DNA from: Actinomycetes bacterium
Lineage (GTDB): Bacteria > Actinomycetota > Acidimicrobiia > Acidimicrobiales > RAAP-2
Assembly: GCA_021849765.1 (NCBI GenBank)
Contig: JAJZSM010000063.1
Coordinates: forward strand, 1-8,024
DNA: 8,024 bases
Direction: 5' to 3'
In this document: positions 1 through 6,227 of the stretch, one piece after another
Layout: each line of letters opens with the position of its first letter
How positions within the stretch are numbered: position 1 is the first letter of the stretch
Notes under the pieces: model-generated
Database searches by the model: none
What the model saw: the letters and a program-made list of their open reading frames with translations, nothing else
What the model was told of the DNA's origin: nothing
Made by a program: the position numbers and the translations under genes

Positions 1-961
<961 letters not shown>

Positions 962-2641
962 TCAGTGCTGGACGTAGGTGACGTGCGCCGGCGCCTGGCC
1001 GGCTTCGACGATCGTCAGCTGGTGACGGCCCGGGACGTGCACGCGAGCGATGAACCGAAGGACGAGCCGTGTCGGGGTCACCGAGAGCAGTTGCGCACTG
1101 GCCCCTGGTTCAGCGAGCCGGAGTGCGAGGTGCGCGGCGAAGCCCGAACCGATCACGACGAGCGTCGTCGTGCCGGTGGCCGGCACAGTTCCGCGTAGGG
1201 CCGTGATCTGCAACGGCACCGGCTCCACCGTGAAGCCGGTCGCGACGAAGGCCTGGTAGTGGCTGGCCGCGTCGGTGAAACGTCCGCCGGCGACGCACTG
1301 GGCGACGCCCGCGCAACTGAGCGAGAGCACCGTCGCATCGTGGCCCACGTTCTGTCCTGGCGCGATCGTCTGGGCGATTCCCCAGCCCGAGGGCTCTTCG
1401 ACCGCGACGAACGACTGGTCACCGGTGCCGCCGGTGGCGACCTGTCCGCCGACCTCGCAGTAGCCGGTAGCCGGACAGGCCAGTGACTGCACGCTCGAGC
1501 CGGTGACCGGCGCGTACGCGCCCCCGAGCAAGCGGACTTTGGGTGCCACTGGTGTCACGGGCCCCCACGTCGAGGCGCTCTCGCTGGCGACGAACGCCAG
1601 CGTCGCGCCCGTGGACGTCGAGTAGTCGCCCGCCGCCGTGCAGGACCCCGCCGCGCTGCAACTGAGCGCCGTGATCTGGGCGTTCACGCTTGCGTGGATG
1701 TGCGAGGTCAGCGCGACGGGCGCACCCCAGTGGCCGGCCGTCTCGTCGGCGACGAACGGTTGGGCGGTGTGCTGGGCCGTCTCGAACGAGCCGCCGATCG
1801 CGCAGGTGCCCGCTGCGACGCAGGCGATCTGGGCGATGGTGCCGTCAAAGCCGACGTTGAGTCCGCCGGCGACTTCCTGGGCCCTGGACCAGAGGCCATT
1901 CGACTCGGTCATGACAAAGGCCTGCGTCTGGTGGGTCTTCGTGTCGTACTGGCCAGCGACGGCACACGAGCCAACGGCGGGACAGCTGACGGACGAGACC
2001 AGGCCGCCGCCACCGGTGTCGAGTCCGCCGGCGACCTCGACGGCGTTGCGCCACGTCCCGCTGCTCTCTTCGACGATGAAGGCGTGACGAGCCTGGGTCG
2101 CGTCTTCGAAGCGGCCGCCGACGACACAGCTGCCGGCGGCGGCGCAGCTCACCGACGTGGCGACGGCGTTGCCGCCGACGTTGAGCCCGCCGGCAATGCC
2201 CTGGGTAGCGCCCCAGGTGCCGTTGGTCTCCTCGACGACGAAGGCCTGATGGGCCTTGGCGGCGTCGGTATAGAAGCCGGCCGCCACGCAGCTGTTCACG
2301 GCCGGGCAACTGATCGAGTTCACGGAGGCATTGCCACCGAGGTTGAAGGCGGTGGCCACCTCCTGGGGTGAGCCCCAGACGCCGGCGGTCTCGGTGACGA
2401 TGAAGGCCTGGTGGGCGTTGGCCGAGTCGGTGTAGAAGCCGCCGGCCGCGCACGAACCGACTGCCGGGCAACTGACCGCGGTGGTCATCGCGGCTCCGCC
2501 GGTATTCAGATCCGTGGCGATGCGCGTGAGCGACGGGCCGGGCGCGGCCGTCGCGGTGCCTGACCAGCAAAGGAGCAGGGCTGTGCAGAGCACCGCGCGG
2601 CGAACGCGAGATCCGTTCGCACCGCTTCCCCAGAGTCCCAC
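962..2641 (-). CDS. Secreted protein of eight 54-residue Cys-pair repeats with C-terminal IPT/TIG-like domain
   Basis: A predicted exported protein of 559 residues; I do not recognise a named family. The start is GTG, preceded by a clear Shine-Dalgarno (GAGAGGGG on the minus strand, 2654-2647, 5-base spacer). Residues 1-33 form a signal peptide: Arg-rich n-region, hydrophobic core ALLLC, and an AxA-type site near TATAAPG. No proper lipobox is present, because the residue before Cys25 is Leu. Residues 36-470 carry eight repeats, each with a Cys-x5-Cys pair (C58/C64, C112/C118, C166/C172, C220/C226, C274/C280, C328/C334, C389/C395, C443/C449). The spacing is exactly 54 residues except one interval of 61. 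A typical unit reads SCPAVGSCxAGGxYTD, then HQAFVVEExxGTWG, then VAGGLNVGG. Residues 478-557 resemble an IPT/TIG immunoglobulin-like domain (TTTLVVIGSGF). The repeats suggest a beta-propeller-like solenoid outside the cell, with disulphides stabilising each unit. Role unknown. Confidence 0.85.
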   Translation of the reverse strand: MGLWGSGANGSRVRRAVLCTALLLCWSGTATAAPGPSLTRIATDLNTGGAAMTTAVSCPAVGSCAAGGFYTDSANAHQAFIVTETAGVWGSPQEVATAFNLGGNASVNSISCPAVNSCVAAGFYTDAAKAHQAFVVEETNGTWGATQGIAGGLNVGGNAVATSVSCAAAGSCVVGGRFEDATQARHAFIVEESSGTWRNAVEVAGGLDTGGGGLVSSVSCPAVGSCAVAGQYDTKTHQTQAFVMTESNGLWSRAQEVAGGLNVGFDGTIAQIACVAAGTCAIGGSFETAQHTAQPFVADETAGHWGAPVALTSHIHASVNAQITALSCSAAGSCTAAGDYSTSTGATLAFVASESASTWGPVTPVAPKVRLLGGAYAPVTGSSVQSLACPATGYCEVGGQVATGGTGDQSFVAVEEPSGWGIAQTIAPGQNVGHDATVLSLSCAGVAQCVAGGRFTDAASHYQAFVATGFTVEPVPLQITALRGTVPATGTTTLVVIGSGFAAHLALRLAEPGASAQLLSVTPTRLVLRFIARVHVPGRHQLTIVEAGQAPAHVTYVQH

Positions 2642-2646
2642 CGCCG

Positions 2647-2654
2647 CCCCTCTC
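2647..2654 (-). promoter_or_regulatory. Shine-Dalgarno of the repeat-protein gene
   Basis: On the minus strand the bases read GAGAGGGG and end 5 bases before the GTG at 2641. This is the strongest ribosome-binding site in the window, and it fixes the start just ahead of a good signal peptide. Confidence 0.6.
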
Positions 2655-2688
2655 GCCAGACGCCGCCCCGACTGAACAGGTCACCGTC

Positions 2689-2694
2689 ACCGTA
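2689..2694 (-). promoter_or_regulatory. Possible -10 box for the repeat-protein gene
   Basis: TACGGT on the minus strand, about 48 bases upstream of the GTG start, fits the TAnnnT pattern and would leave a short leader containing the Shine-Dalgarno. No convincing -35 element is visible, so this is a weak call. Confidence 0.25.
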
Positions 2695-2736
2695 TCGCTG
2701 ATGCGACGAGCCGTGGCGACGGGCGATGAGGACCGC

Positions 2737-2742
2737 TAGGAT
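2737..2742 (+). promoter_or_regulatory. Possible -10 box of the cysKE operon
   Basis: TAGGAT fits TAnnnT. At a 17-base spacing the -35 position holds TGGCGA (2714-2719), a poor match to TTGACA (3 of 6). Transcription starting about 2749 would give a leader of roughly 58 bases that includes the 2770-2784 palindrome and a weak purine-rich ribosome site (GAGAAAG, about 2789-2795) ahead of the ATG at 2807. Confidence 0.35.
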
Positions 2743-2769
2743 TAATTCCAGACCTGATGGGTCATATTT

Positions 2770-2784
2770 CGATCGCGGCGATCG
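2770..2784 (+). promoter_or_regulatory. Palindrome in the cysK leader, candidate operator
   Basis: CGATCGCGGCGATCG is a perfect 7-bp inverted repeat around a single central G. It lies 22 bases before the cysK start and downstream of the candidate -10 box. A repressor bound here would block transcription or early elongation, and a cysteine-supply operon is a natural target for sulphur-responsive control. The regulator is unknown and the operator role is inference. Confidence 0.35.
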
Positions 2785-2806
2785 TCGCGAGAAAGTGCGG
2801 GTCACG

Positions 2807-3736
2807 ATGCGCATTGCGAACGACGTCACTGCCTTGATCGGCAACACGCCACTGGTCCGGCTGAACCGGCTGGTACCAGCGAGCGGGGCCACGGTGCTCG
2901 CCAAGCTCGAGTACTTCAATCCCAGCGGCAGCGTGAAGGACCGCGCCGCGGTCGCCATGGTCGACGCCGCCGAGGCGGCCGGCGTGCTACACACCGGTGA
3001 CACGATCGTCGAGCCCACGAGCGGGAACACGGGGATCGCCCTGGCGATGATCGCCGCCGCCCGGGGCTATCGTTGCATCCTCACGATGCCCGAGACCATG
3101 AGCGTCGAGCGCCGGATGCTGCTTCGAGGCTACGGTGCCGAACTCGTGCTGACACCCGGTCCTCAGGGGATGAAGGGCGCCATCGAGACCGCAGCTGCAC
3201 TCGCCGACGAGCACGGCTACTTCATGCCCCAGCAGTTCGAGAACCCCGCCAATCCGGCGATTCACCGCGCGACGACGGCCGAGGAGATTTGGTCCGACAC
3301 CGACGGCACGGTCGACGTCGTGGTCGCCGGCGTCGGCACCGGCGGGACGGTCGCGGGCATCGGTGCGAGCCTGAAGTCGAAGAAGCCGTCGGTGCGGATC
3401 ATCGCGGTCGAGCCGTCCGCCTCGCCCGTGCTCTCGGGCGGGGAGAAGGGCCCCCACCCACTGCAGGGGATCGGCGCGGGCTTCGTGCCGACCAACTACG
3501 ACCCCACCGTCGTCGACGAGGTCATCACCGTTGAGAACGCGGACGCCTTCGCGACCTCGCGCGCGATGGCGGTTCAGGAGGGCCTGCTCGTGGGCATCTC
3601 GTCGGGTGCGGCCGTCAAGGCCGCCCTCGAAGTGGCCGCTCGCCCGTCGAGCACCGGACAGACGATCGTCGTGATCATTCCCTCCTTCGGCGAGCGCTAC
3701 CTTTCGACGGCGCTCTACGAGGGACTCGGAGACTGA
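2807..3736 (+). CDS. cysK: Cysteine synthase (O-acetylserine sulfhydrylase), PLP-dependent
   Basis: Catalyses O-acetyl-L-serine + sulfide to L-cysteine + acetate in the cytosol, the last step of cysteine synthesis. I chose the ATG at 2807 rather than the in-frame ATG at 2726: it gives 309 residues, the usual CysK length, and begins at the conserved [17 protein letters not shown] segment. The 27 residues ahead of it look like translated leader, and the candidate -10 box lies downstream of 2726. Visible motifs are the PLP Schiff-base Lys44 in NPSGSVKDR, the substrate loop TSGNTG (71-76), the phosphate-binding GTGGT (177-181), GIGAGFVP (221-228), and GISSGAA (263-269) with the serine that contacts the pyridine nitrogen. 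The [10 protein letters not shown] loop and QQFENPANP favour CysK over CBS or CysM types. The downstream cysE starts one base after the stop, so the two form an operon. Confidence 0.95.
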   Translation: MRIANDVTALIGNTPLVRLNRLVPASGATVLAKLEYFNPSGSVKDRAAVAMVDAAEAAGVLHTGDTIVEPTSGNTGIALAMIAAARGYRCILTMPETMSVERRMLLRGYGAELVLTPGPQGMKGAIETAAALADEHGYFMPQQFENPANPAIHRATTAEEIWSDTDGTVDVVVAGVGTGGTVAGIGASLKSKKPSVRIIAVEPSASPVLSGGEKGPHPLQGIGAGFVPTNYDPTVVDEVITVENADAFATSRAMAVQEGLLVGISSGAAVKAALEVAARPSSTGQTIVVIIPSFGERYLSTALYEGLGD

Positions 3737-3737
3737 G

Positions 3738-4346
3738 GTGCTTGGCCAATTACGTGCAGAGCTGCGCGACGACCTGCGCGCCGTCATGGATCAGGACCCG
3801 GCGGCGCGCACCGTCTGGGACGTCGCGCTGACCTACCCGGGCCTGCACGCGATCTGGGGCCATCGAGTCGCCAACGCCCTCTGGCGCCGGCACTACTTTC
3901 TACTGGCGCGCTGCATCAGCGCAGCGGTGCGCATCCTGACCGCCGTCGACATCCACCCGGGCGCGACCATCGGTCACCGCCTCTTCATTGACCACGCCGT
4001 TGGCGTGGTCATCGGCGAGACGGCCGAGATCGGCGACGACGTGATCATGTTCCATGGCGTGACCCTGGGCGGGGTCTCGATGAGCCACGGCAAGCGTCAC
4101 CCCACGATCGGCGACCGGGTGCTGCTCGGCGCGGGCTGCGTCGTGCTCGGTCCGGTGACTGTCGGCAGTGACAGTTCGATCGGCGCCCAGGCGGTCGTGA
4201 CCAAGGACGTCCCGGCCAACAGCGTCGTGGTGGGCATTCCGGGCCGAGTCATCGGATCGAACACGTCGAGTAGGCCCGCCGATATCGGTCAACGAAGTGG
4301 GCGGCGTCCTCCGGCGAGGGGCTCGTCGGGGTCCCACGTCGCCTGA
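3738..4346 (+). CDS. cysE: Serine O-acetyltransferase, short (EpsC/plant-like) form
   Basis: Transfers acetyl from acetyl-CoA to L-serine to make O-acetylserine, the substrate of CysK, and is the feedback-controlled step of the pathway. The GTG start lies one base after the cysK stop, with GGAG at 3728-3731 as ribosome site, so translation is probably coupled. At 202 residues it lacks most of the N-terminal helical domain of the 273-residue E. coli enzyme. Left-handed beta-helix hexapeptides run from about 70 to 172. By alignment from memory with E. coli CysE, the catalytic pair Asp143/His158 maps to Asp71 (DIHPG) and His86 (IDHAVG), Asp157 to Asp85, and His193 to His121 (GKRHPTI). [18 protein letters not shown] (154-171) closes the fold. 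The tail after residue 172 is Ser/Arg-rich and ends Val-Ala. The C-terminal isoleucine that docks many SATs into CysK is absent. Confidence 0.93.
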   Translation: MLGQLRAELRDDLRAVMDQDPAARTVWDVALTYPGLHAIWGHRVANALWRRHYFLLARCISAAVRILTAVDIHPGATIGHRLFIDHAVGVVIGETAEIGDDVIMFHGVTLGGVSMSHGKRHPTIGDRVLLGAGCVVLGPVTVGSDSSIGAQAVVTKDVPANSVVVGIPGRVIGSNTSSRPADIGQRSGRRPPARGSSGSHVA

Positions 4347-4356
4347 CGGGCGACGG

Positions 4357-4391
4357 AGCGCTCGCGCCACGGGACTTGCCGTGGTGGCGCT
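4357..4391. terminator. Hairpin between cysE and the convergent tRNA, candidate shared terminator
   Basis: An inner stem CCACGG (4367-4372) pairs with CCGTGG (4379-4384) around the loop gacttg. An outer stem AGCGC (4357-4361) pairs with GCGCT (4387-4391), separated by an internal loop. It lies 10 bases past the cysE stop and 20 bases past the 3' end of the minus-strand tRNA, where both transcripts should end. No T-run follows on either strand, so a U-tract-dependent mechanism is not supported. Confidence 0.5.
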
Positions 4392-4411
4392 AGGCGATGG
4401 TGATTCTTGGG

Positions 4412-4483
<72 letters not shown>

Positions 4484-4502
4484 CGCTCCGCGAGGCCGCA
4501 TC

Positions 4503-4508
4503 AGTCTA
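4503..4508 (-). promoter_or_regulatory. -10 box of the tRNA-Gly gene
   Basis: TAGACT on the minus strand lies 20 bases upstream of the mature tRNA 5' end (4482) and matches TAnnnT. Initiation near 4496 would give a 5' leader of about 14 bases for RNase P to remove. I see no clear -35 element at the usual spacing. Confidence 0.5.
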
Positions 4509-4610
4509 GAGCACGCCTCCATTCAGGTTGGACCGCGAAGAGCGTCTCGGCCCGCCGGTGCACCGTCGTGCCCCGGCGCGTGGCCGGTCGACCGGAGACG
4601 GGACCGGGTC

Positions 4611-4680
4611 GCGTGCTACCTGATCGAAGCGTTCGCGATTTCGGTGGTGGCGACCCGGGCGGCACGCGATCAGGCAACGC
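4611..4680. repeat. Long-range inverted repeat in the intergenic region
   Basis: CCTGATCG (4619-4626) is the exact reverse complement of CGATCAGG (4667-4674), 40 bases away. Outside it GCGT (4611-4614) pairs with ACGC (4677-4680), and inside it TCGC (4633-4636) can pair with GCGA (4650-4653). The whole could fold as one branched or interrupted hairpin of about 70 bases. It lies between the tRNA promoter and the promoter of the PH-domain gene. It could be a structured RNA, a cruciform or paired protein sites. Nothing else is recognisable in the 266 non-coding bases from 4483 to 4748 apart from the palindrome at 4584-4595. Confidence 0.35.
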
Positions 4681-4736
4681 CGTTCACGCGCGCGACTCCT
4701 CGGGGTGCGTAGACACGTGTTGTGACAGGGACCTCG

Positions 4737-4742
4737 TACGCT
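4737..4742 (+). promoter_or_regulatory. -10 box for a leaderless transcript of the PH-domain gene
   Basis: TACGCT is followed by exactly 6 bases and then GTG at 4749, so transcription should begin at or within a base of the start codon. No Shine-Dalgarno is possible in that gap. The same arrangement recurs at 5328-5333 and 6216-6221. No good -35 box is visible. Confidence 0.6.
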
Positions 4743-4748
4743 GGGAGC

Positions 4749-5306
4749 GTGCAACGTCGACTCGTGCTGCGAGACGGGGAACAGCGGGTGATCTCCGTGA
4801 CTCCGGTGTCGCGTGGCGTGCTGCGCCCCGCGATTTTGGCGTTCGCGCTGGTGGCGACGATTCGCTACGCCGCGGATTCGCTGCACGGACTCGTTCGATA
4901 CCAAGGACCACTCAACGTCGTGCTCGTCGGTCCCGTGCTCGTGGTCGTGGCGACACGCCTCTGGCGGTGGCGATCGGAGAAGATTCACGTCACCACTCAA
5001 CGAATCGTCGTCGAATACGGGGTGACGAGACGGATTCGCACCGCCGTGGAACTTCGCGACGTCGTGTTCGTGCGTACCCAAGGGGGATTGGGTGAGCGGC
5101 TCATTGGTCGAGGGTCCGTCGTCATAGAAACCGTCGCCGGCCCGTGGCTCGTGGGAACGATTCGCCACCCCGCCGCGCTGGTGCGACTGATCGACGCCGA
5201 ACGGCTCCGACGGCCCGAGTCGCCGTGGGGGTACGACGACGTCGTCGAGCCGCAGTTCCCGTGGCGCAGCGGTGACGTGCAGGGAATCGGCTGGGATCGG
5301 CCGTGA
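4749..5306 (+). CDS. Membrane protein with bacterial PH (bPH2/YdbS-like) domain
   Basis: A predicted inner-membrane protein of 185 residues. After a short N-terminus (RLVLRDGEQRVISVTPVSRG), two hydrophobic segments at about 24-44 and 54-71 form a membrane hairpin. A cytoplasmic bacterial PH domain follows at about 77-152. Its hallmarks are SEKIHVTTQRIVVEYGVTRR (76-95), the strand pair RDVVFVRTQGGLGERLIG (103-120), GRGSVVIETV (120-129) and the closing helix IRHPAALVRLIDAERL. The C-terminal 30 residues are Pro/Trp-rich and unassigned. The function of such proteins is mostly unknown. The ORF can be extended to a GTG at 4722, but the -10 box at 4737-4742 would then lie inside the coding region, so I place the start at 4749. 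The gene is probably transcribed alone or with the small genes behind it. Confidence 0.8.
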   Translation: MQRRLVLRDGEQRVISVTPVSRGVLRPAILAFALVATIRYAADSLHGLVRYQGPLNVVLVGPVLVVVATRLWRWRSEKIHVTTQRIVVEYGVTRRIRTAVELRDVVFVRTQGGLGERLIGRGSVVIETVAGPWLVGTIRHPAALVRLIDAERLRRPESPWGYDDVVEPQFPWRSGDVQGIGWDRP

Positions 5307-5327
5307 CTGGACTGCGGCGCGACCCGA

Positions 5328-5333
5328 TACCGT
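5328..5333 (+). promoter_or_regulatory. -10 box for a leaderless transcript of the zinc-ribbon gene
   Basis: TACCGT is followed by exactly 6 bases and the GTG at 5340. GTGACT at 5303-5308 matches TTGACA at four of six positions, but with a long 19-base spacer. It overlaps the stop codon of the PH-domain gene. Confidence 0.6.
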
Positions 5334-5339
5334 AGTGGT

Positions 5340-5552
5340 GTGCCTACTCGCTATCGCTGCACCGCGTGCGGCAATCTGACTCGCTTTGACGTCGTCGAGA
5401 CGACGTCGGTGCGTTCCTTTCACCACTACACGGTCGGCGGCGAACTAACGATCGAAGAGCCCGAGGTCATCGCGTCCACGGTTGACTCGGTGACCTGTCG
5501 CTGGTGCGGCCATGGTCGAGGCGTCGAGGCGTTCGACAGCGCGTCGTCCTAA
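5340..5552 (+). CDS. Small zinc-ribbon-like protein, function unknown
   Basis: A 70-residue soluble protein. Two Cys-x2-Cys knuckles, Cys7/Cys10 (RCTACGN) and Cys53/Cys56 (TCRWCGHG), are separated by 42 residues, the layout of a zinc ribbon. The intervening segment includes RSFHHYTVGGELTIEEPEV, which would form the beta sheet, and two adjacent His residues (28-29) that could contribute to metal binding. The start GTG is 33 bases after the preceding stop and exactly 6 bases after a -10 box, so the gene probably has its own leaderless promoter. Two further Cys-x2-Cys proteins follow downstream. Zinc ribbons of this size often bind nucleic acid or serve as partner subunits, but nothing here tells which. 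Coding status is supported by a clean fit between flanking genes and paired cysteines. Confidence 0.75.
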   Translation: MPTRYRCTACGNLTRFDVVETTSVRSFHHYTVGGELTIEEPEVIASTVDSVTCRWCGHGRGVEAFDSASS

Positions 5553-5587
5553 GCCGCTTTGGGGGCTCACTCCTTCGATCGGCCCGC

Positions 5588-5594
5588 GAGGCGG
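5588..5594 (+). promoter_or_regulatory. Ribosome-binding site that decides the start of the thioredoxin-like gene
   Basis: GAGGCGG, with its GAGG core ending 6 bases before the GTG at 5598. The alternative TTG at 5559 has no purine-rich stretch ahead of it. Confidence 0.45.
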
Positions 5595-5597
5595 CCG

Positions 5598-5951
5598 GTG
5601 CCGCTGCCGCTGGCCGGCGTCGATCCCAGTGGTCGGCCGACGTCGATTGACCTGGCCCGACGAACGGTCGTGCTCGCGCTCAAACCTGACTGTGACGGCT
5701 GCCAGGAGTTTCTGGCCGGTCCGGTCGCATTCGACGGCTGTGACGTGGTCCTCGTCGCCGCGACACCCATGACTTCCGCCGGCTCGCCGTGGACGTCAGT
5801 CGTGGTCGCACCGGCGTGGATGGCCCAGGCGGGCATCGTGGCCGCGCCGTCGTACACGGTGATCGATCCCTCGACCGGTCGCGTCGTGACCGAGGGTGTC
5901 GCACTCGCTCCATCCCAAGTAGCCACGGAGATCGCTCCCTACCTCGAGTGA
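5598..5951 (+). CDS. Thioredoxin-fold-like protein with a single CxxC, function unknown
   Basis: A 117-residue protein with the outline of a thioredoxin fold. A beta strand TVVLALKPDCDGC (23-35) ends in Cys32-x-x-Cys35, as in thioredoxin where the active site follows the first core strand. Next come a helix, the strand CDVVLVAATP (48-57) and VAAPSYTVIDPSTGRVV (81-97), where Pro84 stands where the conserved cis-proline before the next strand would be. The helix APSQVATEIAPYL closes it. A third cysteine is at 48. There is no signal peptide, so it should be cytoplasmic. The start is uncertain: TTG at 5559 would add 13 residues but lacks a ribosome site, so I prefer GTG at 5598. The gene sits between two other Cys-x2-Cys proteins. 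Fold assignment is by motif layout only, and it may be a redox or metal-handling protein. Confidence 0.7.
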   Translation: MPLPLAGVDPSGRPTSIDLARRTVVLALKPDCDGCQEFLAGPVAFDGCDVVLVAATPMTSAGSPWTSVVVAPAWMAQAGIVAAPSYTVIDPSTGRVVTEGVALAPSQVATEIAPYLE

Positions 5952-5994
5952 TGTCACAGGCGTCGGCCAGATTGATCGAGTGGAAGGGATGGAA

Positions 5995-6198
5995 ATGAGC
6001 CGTACCGTAGAAGTTTCAATCAGTTGCCGCGACTGCGTGCGTCACAGCACACCCGACTGCGCCGACTGTCTGGTCAGCTTCGTGCTCGGGGGCGACCCCG
6101 ACCAACTCACCATGACGGCTGAGGACGTGAGCGTCGTCGAGCTGCTCACGGCGCAGCGACTCGTGCCGCGCCTTCGCTACCGGAGCGCCACGAAGTAG
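5995..6198 (+). CDS. Small protein with paired CxxC motifs, function unknown
   Basis: A 67-residue protein with Cys11-x2-Cys14 and Cys22-x2-Cys25 (SCRDCVRHSTPDCADCLVSF), a compact four-cysteine cluster suited to zinc or an iron-sulphur centre. Short beta strands VEVSI and LVSFVLG flank it, followed by a helix (TAEDVSVVELLTAQRL) and a basic tail VPRLRYRSATK. I recall similar small proteins in actinobacteria but know no function. Three in-frame starts lie close together (GTG 5980, ATG 5989, ATG 5995). I choose 5995 because GGAAGGGA at 5982-5989 is a good ribosome site 5 bases ahead of it. Only 43 bases separate it from the thioredoxin-like gene, so the two are probably co-transcribed. Confidence 0.75.
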   Translation: MSRTVEVSISCRDCVRHSTPDCADCLVSFVLGGDPDQLTMTAEDVSVVELLTAQRLVPRLRYRSATK

Positions 6199-6215
6199 GG
6201 TCGTCGGCAGTTCGC

Positions 6216-6221
6216 TAGCGT
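6216..6221 (+). promoter_or_regulatory. -10 box for a leaderless transcript of the glycosyltransferase operon
   Basis: TAGCGT is followed by exactly 6 bases and the ATG at 6228. No Shine-Dalgarno lies directly before the ATG. The -35 region has no clear match. This promoter would drive the three overlapping genes downstream. Confidence 0.6.
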
Positions 6222-6227
6222 AGGGCG

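Noticed and set aside
962..2641. 162-bp periodicity considered as a DNA repeat array or CRISPR
   Set aside because: The period is a whole number of codons, units vary at the base level, and conservation is at protein level. It is a tandem protein repeat.
2560..2641. Lipoprotein signal in the repeat protein
   Set aside because: The residue before Cys25 is Leu, not Gly, Ala or Ser, and an ordinary AxA cleavage site lies further on.
1845..2690. Alternative 281-codon minus-strand frame over the repeat-protein gene
   Set aside because: It is a shifted frame of the repeats, extremely Arg-rich, without signal peptide or regular cysteine pattern.
2726..2806. N-terminal extension of cysK from the ATG at 2726
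   Set aside because: It would make the enzyme 27 residues longer than normal, starts before the candidate -10 box, and its residues are leader-like and charged.
4506..5426. A 306-codon open frame on the minus strand across the PH-domain gene
   Set aside because: Its product is Arg/His/Asp-rich with no fold-like pattern, and it lies opposite a convincing membrane and PH-domain protein. Long antisense frames are expected at this GC content.
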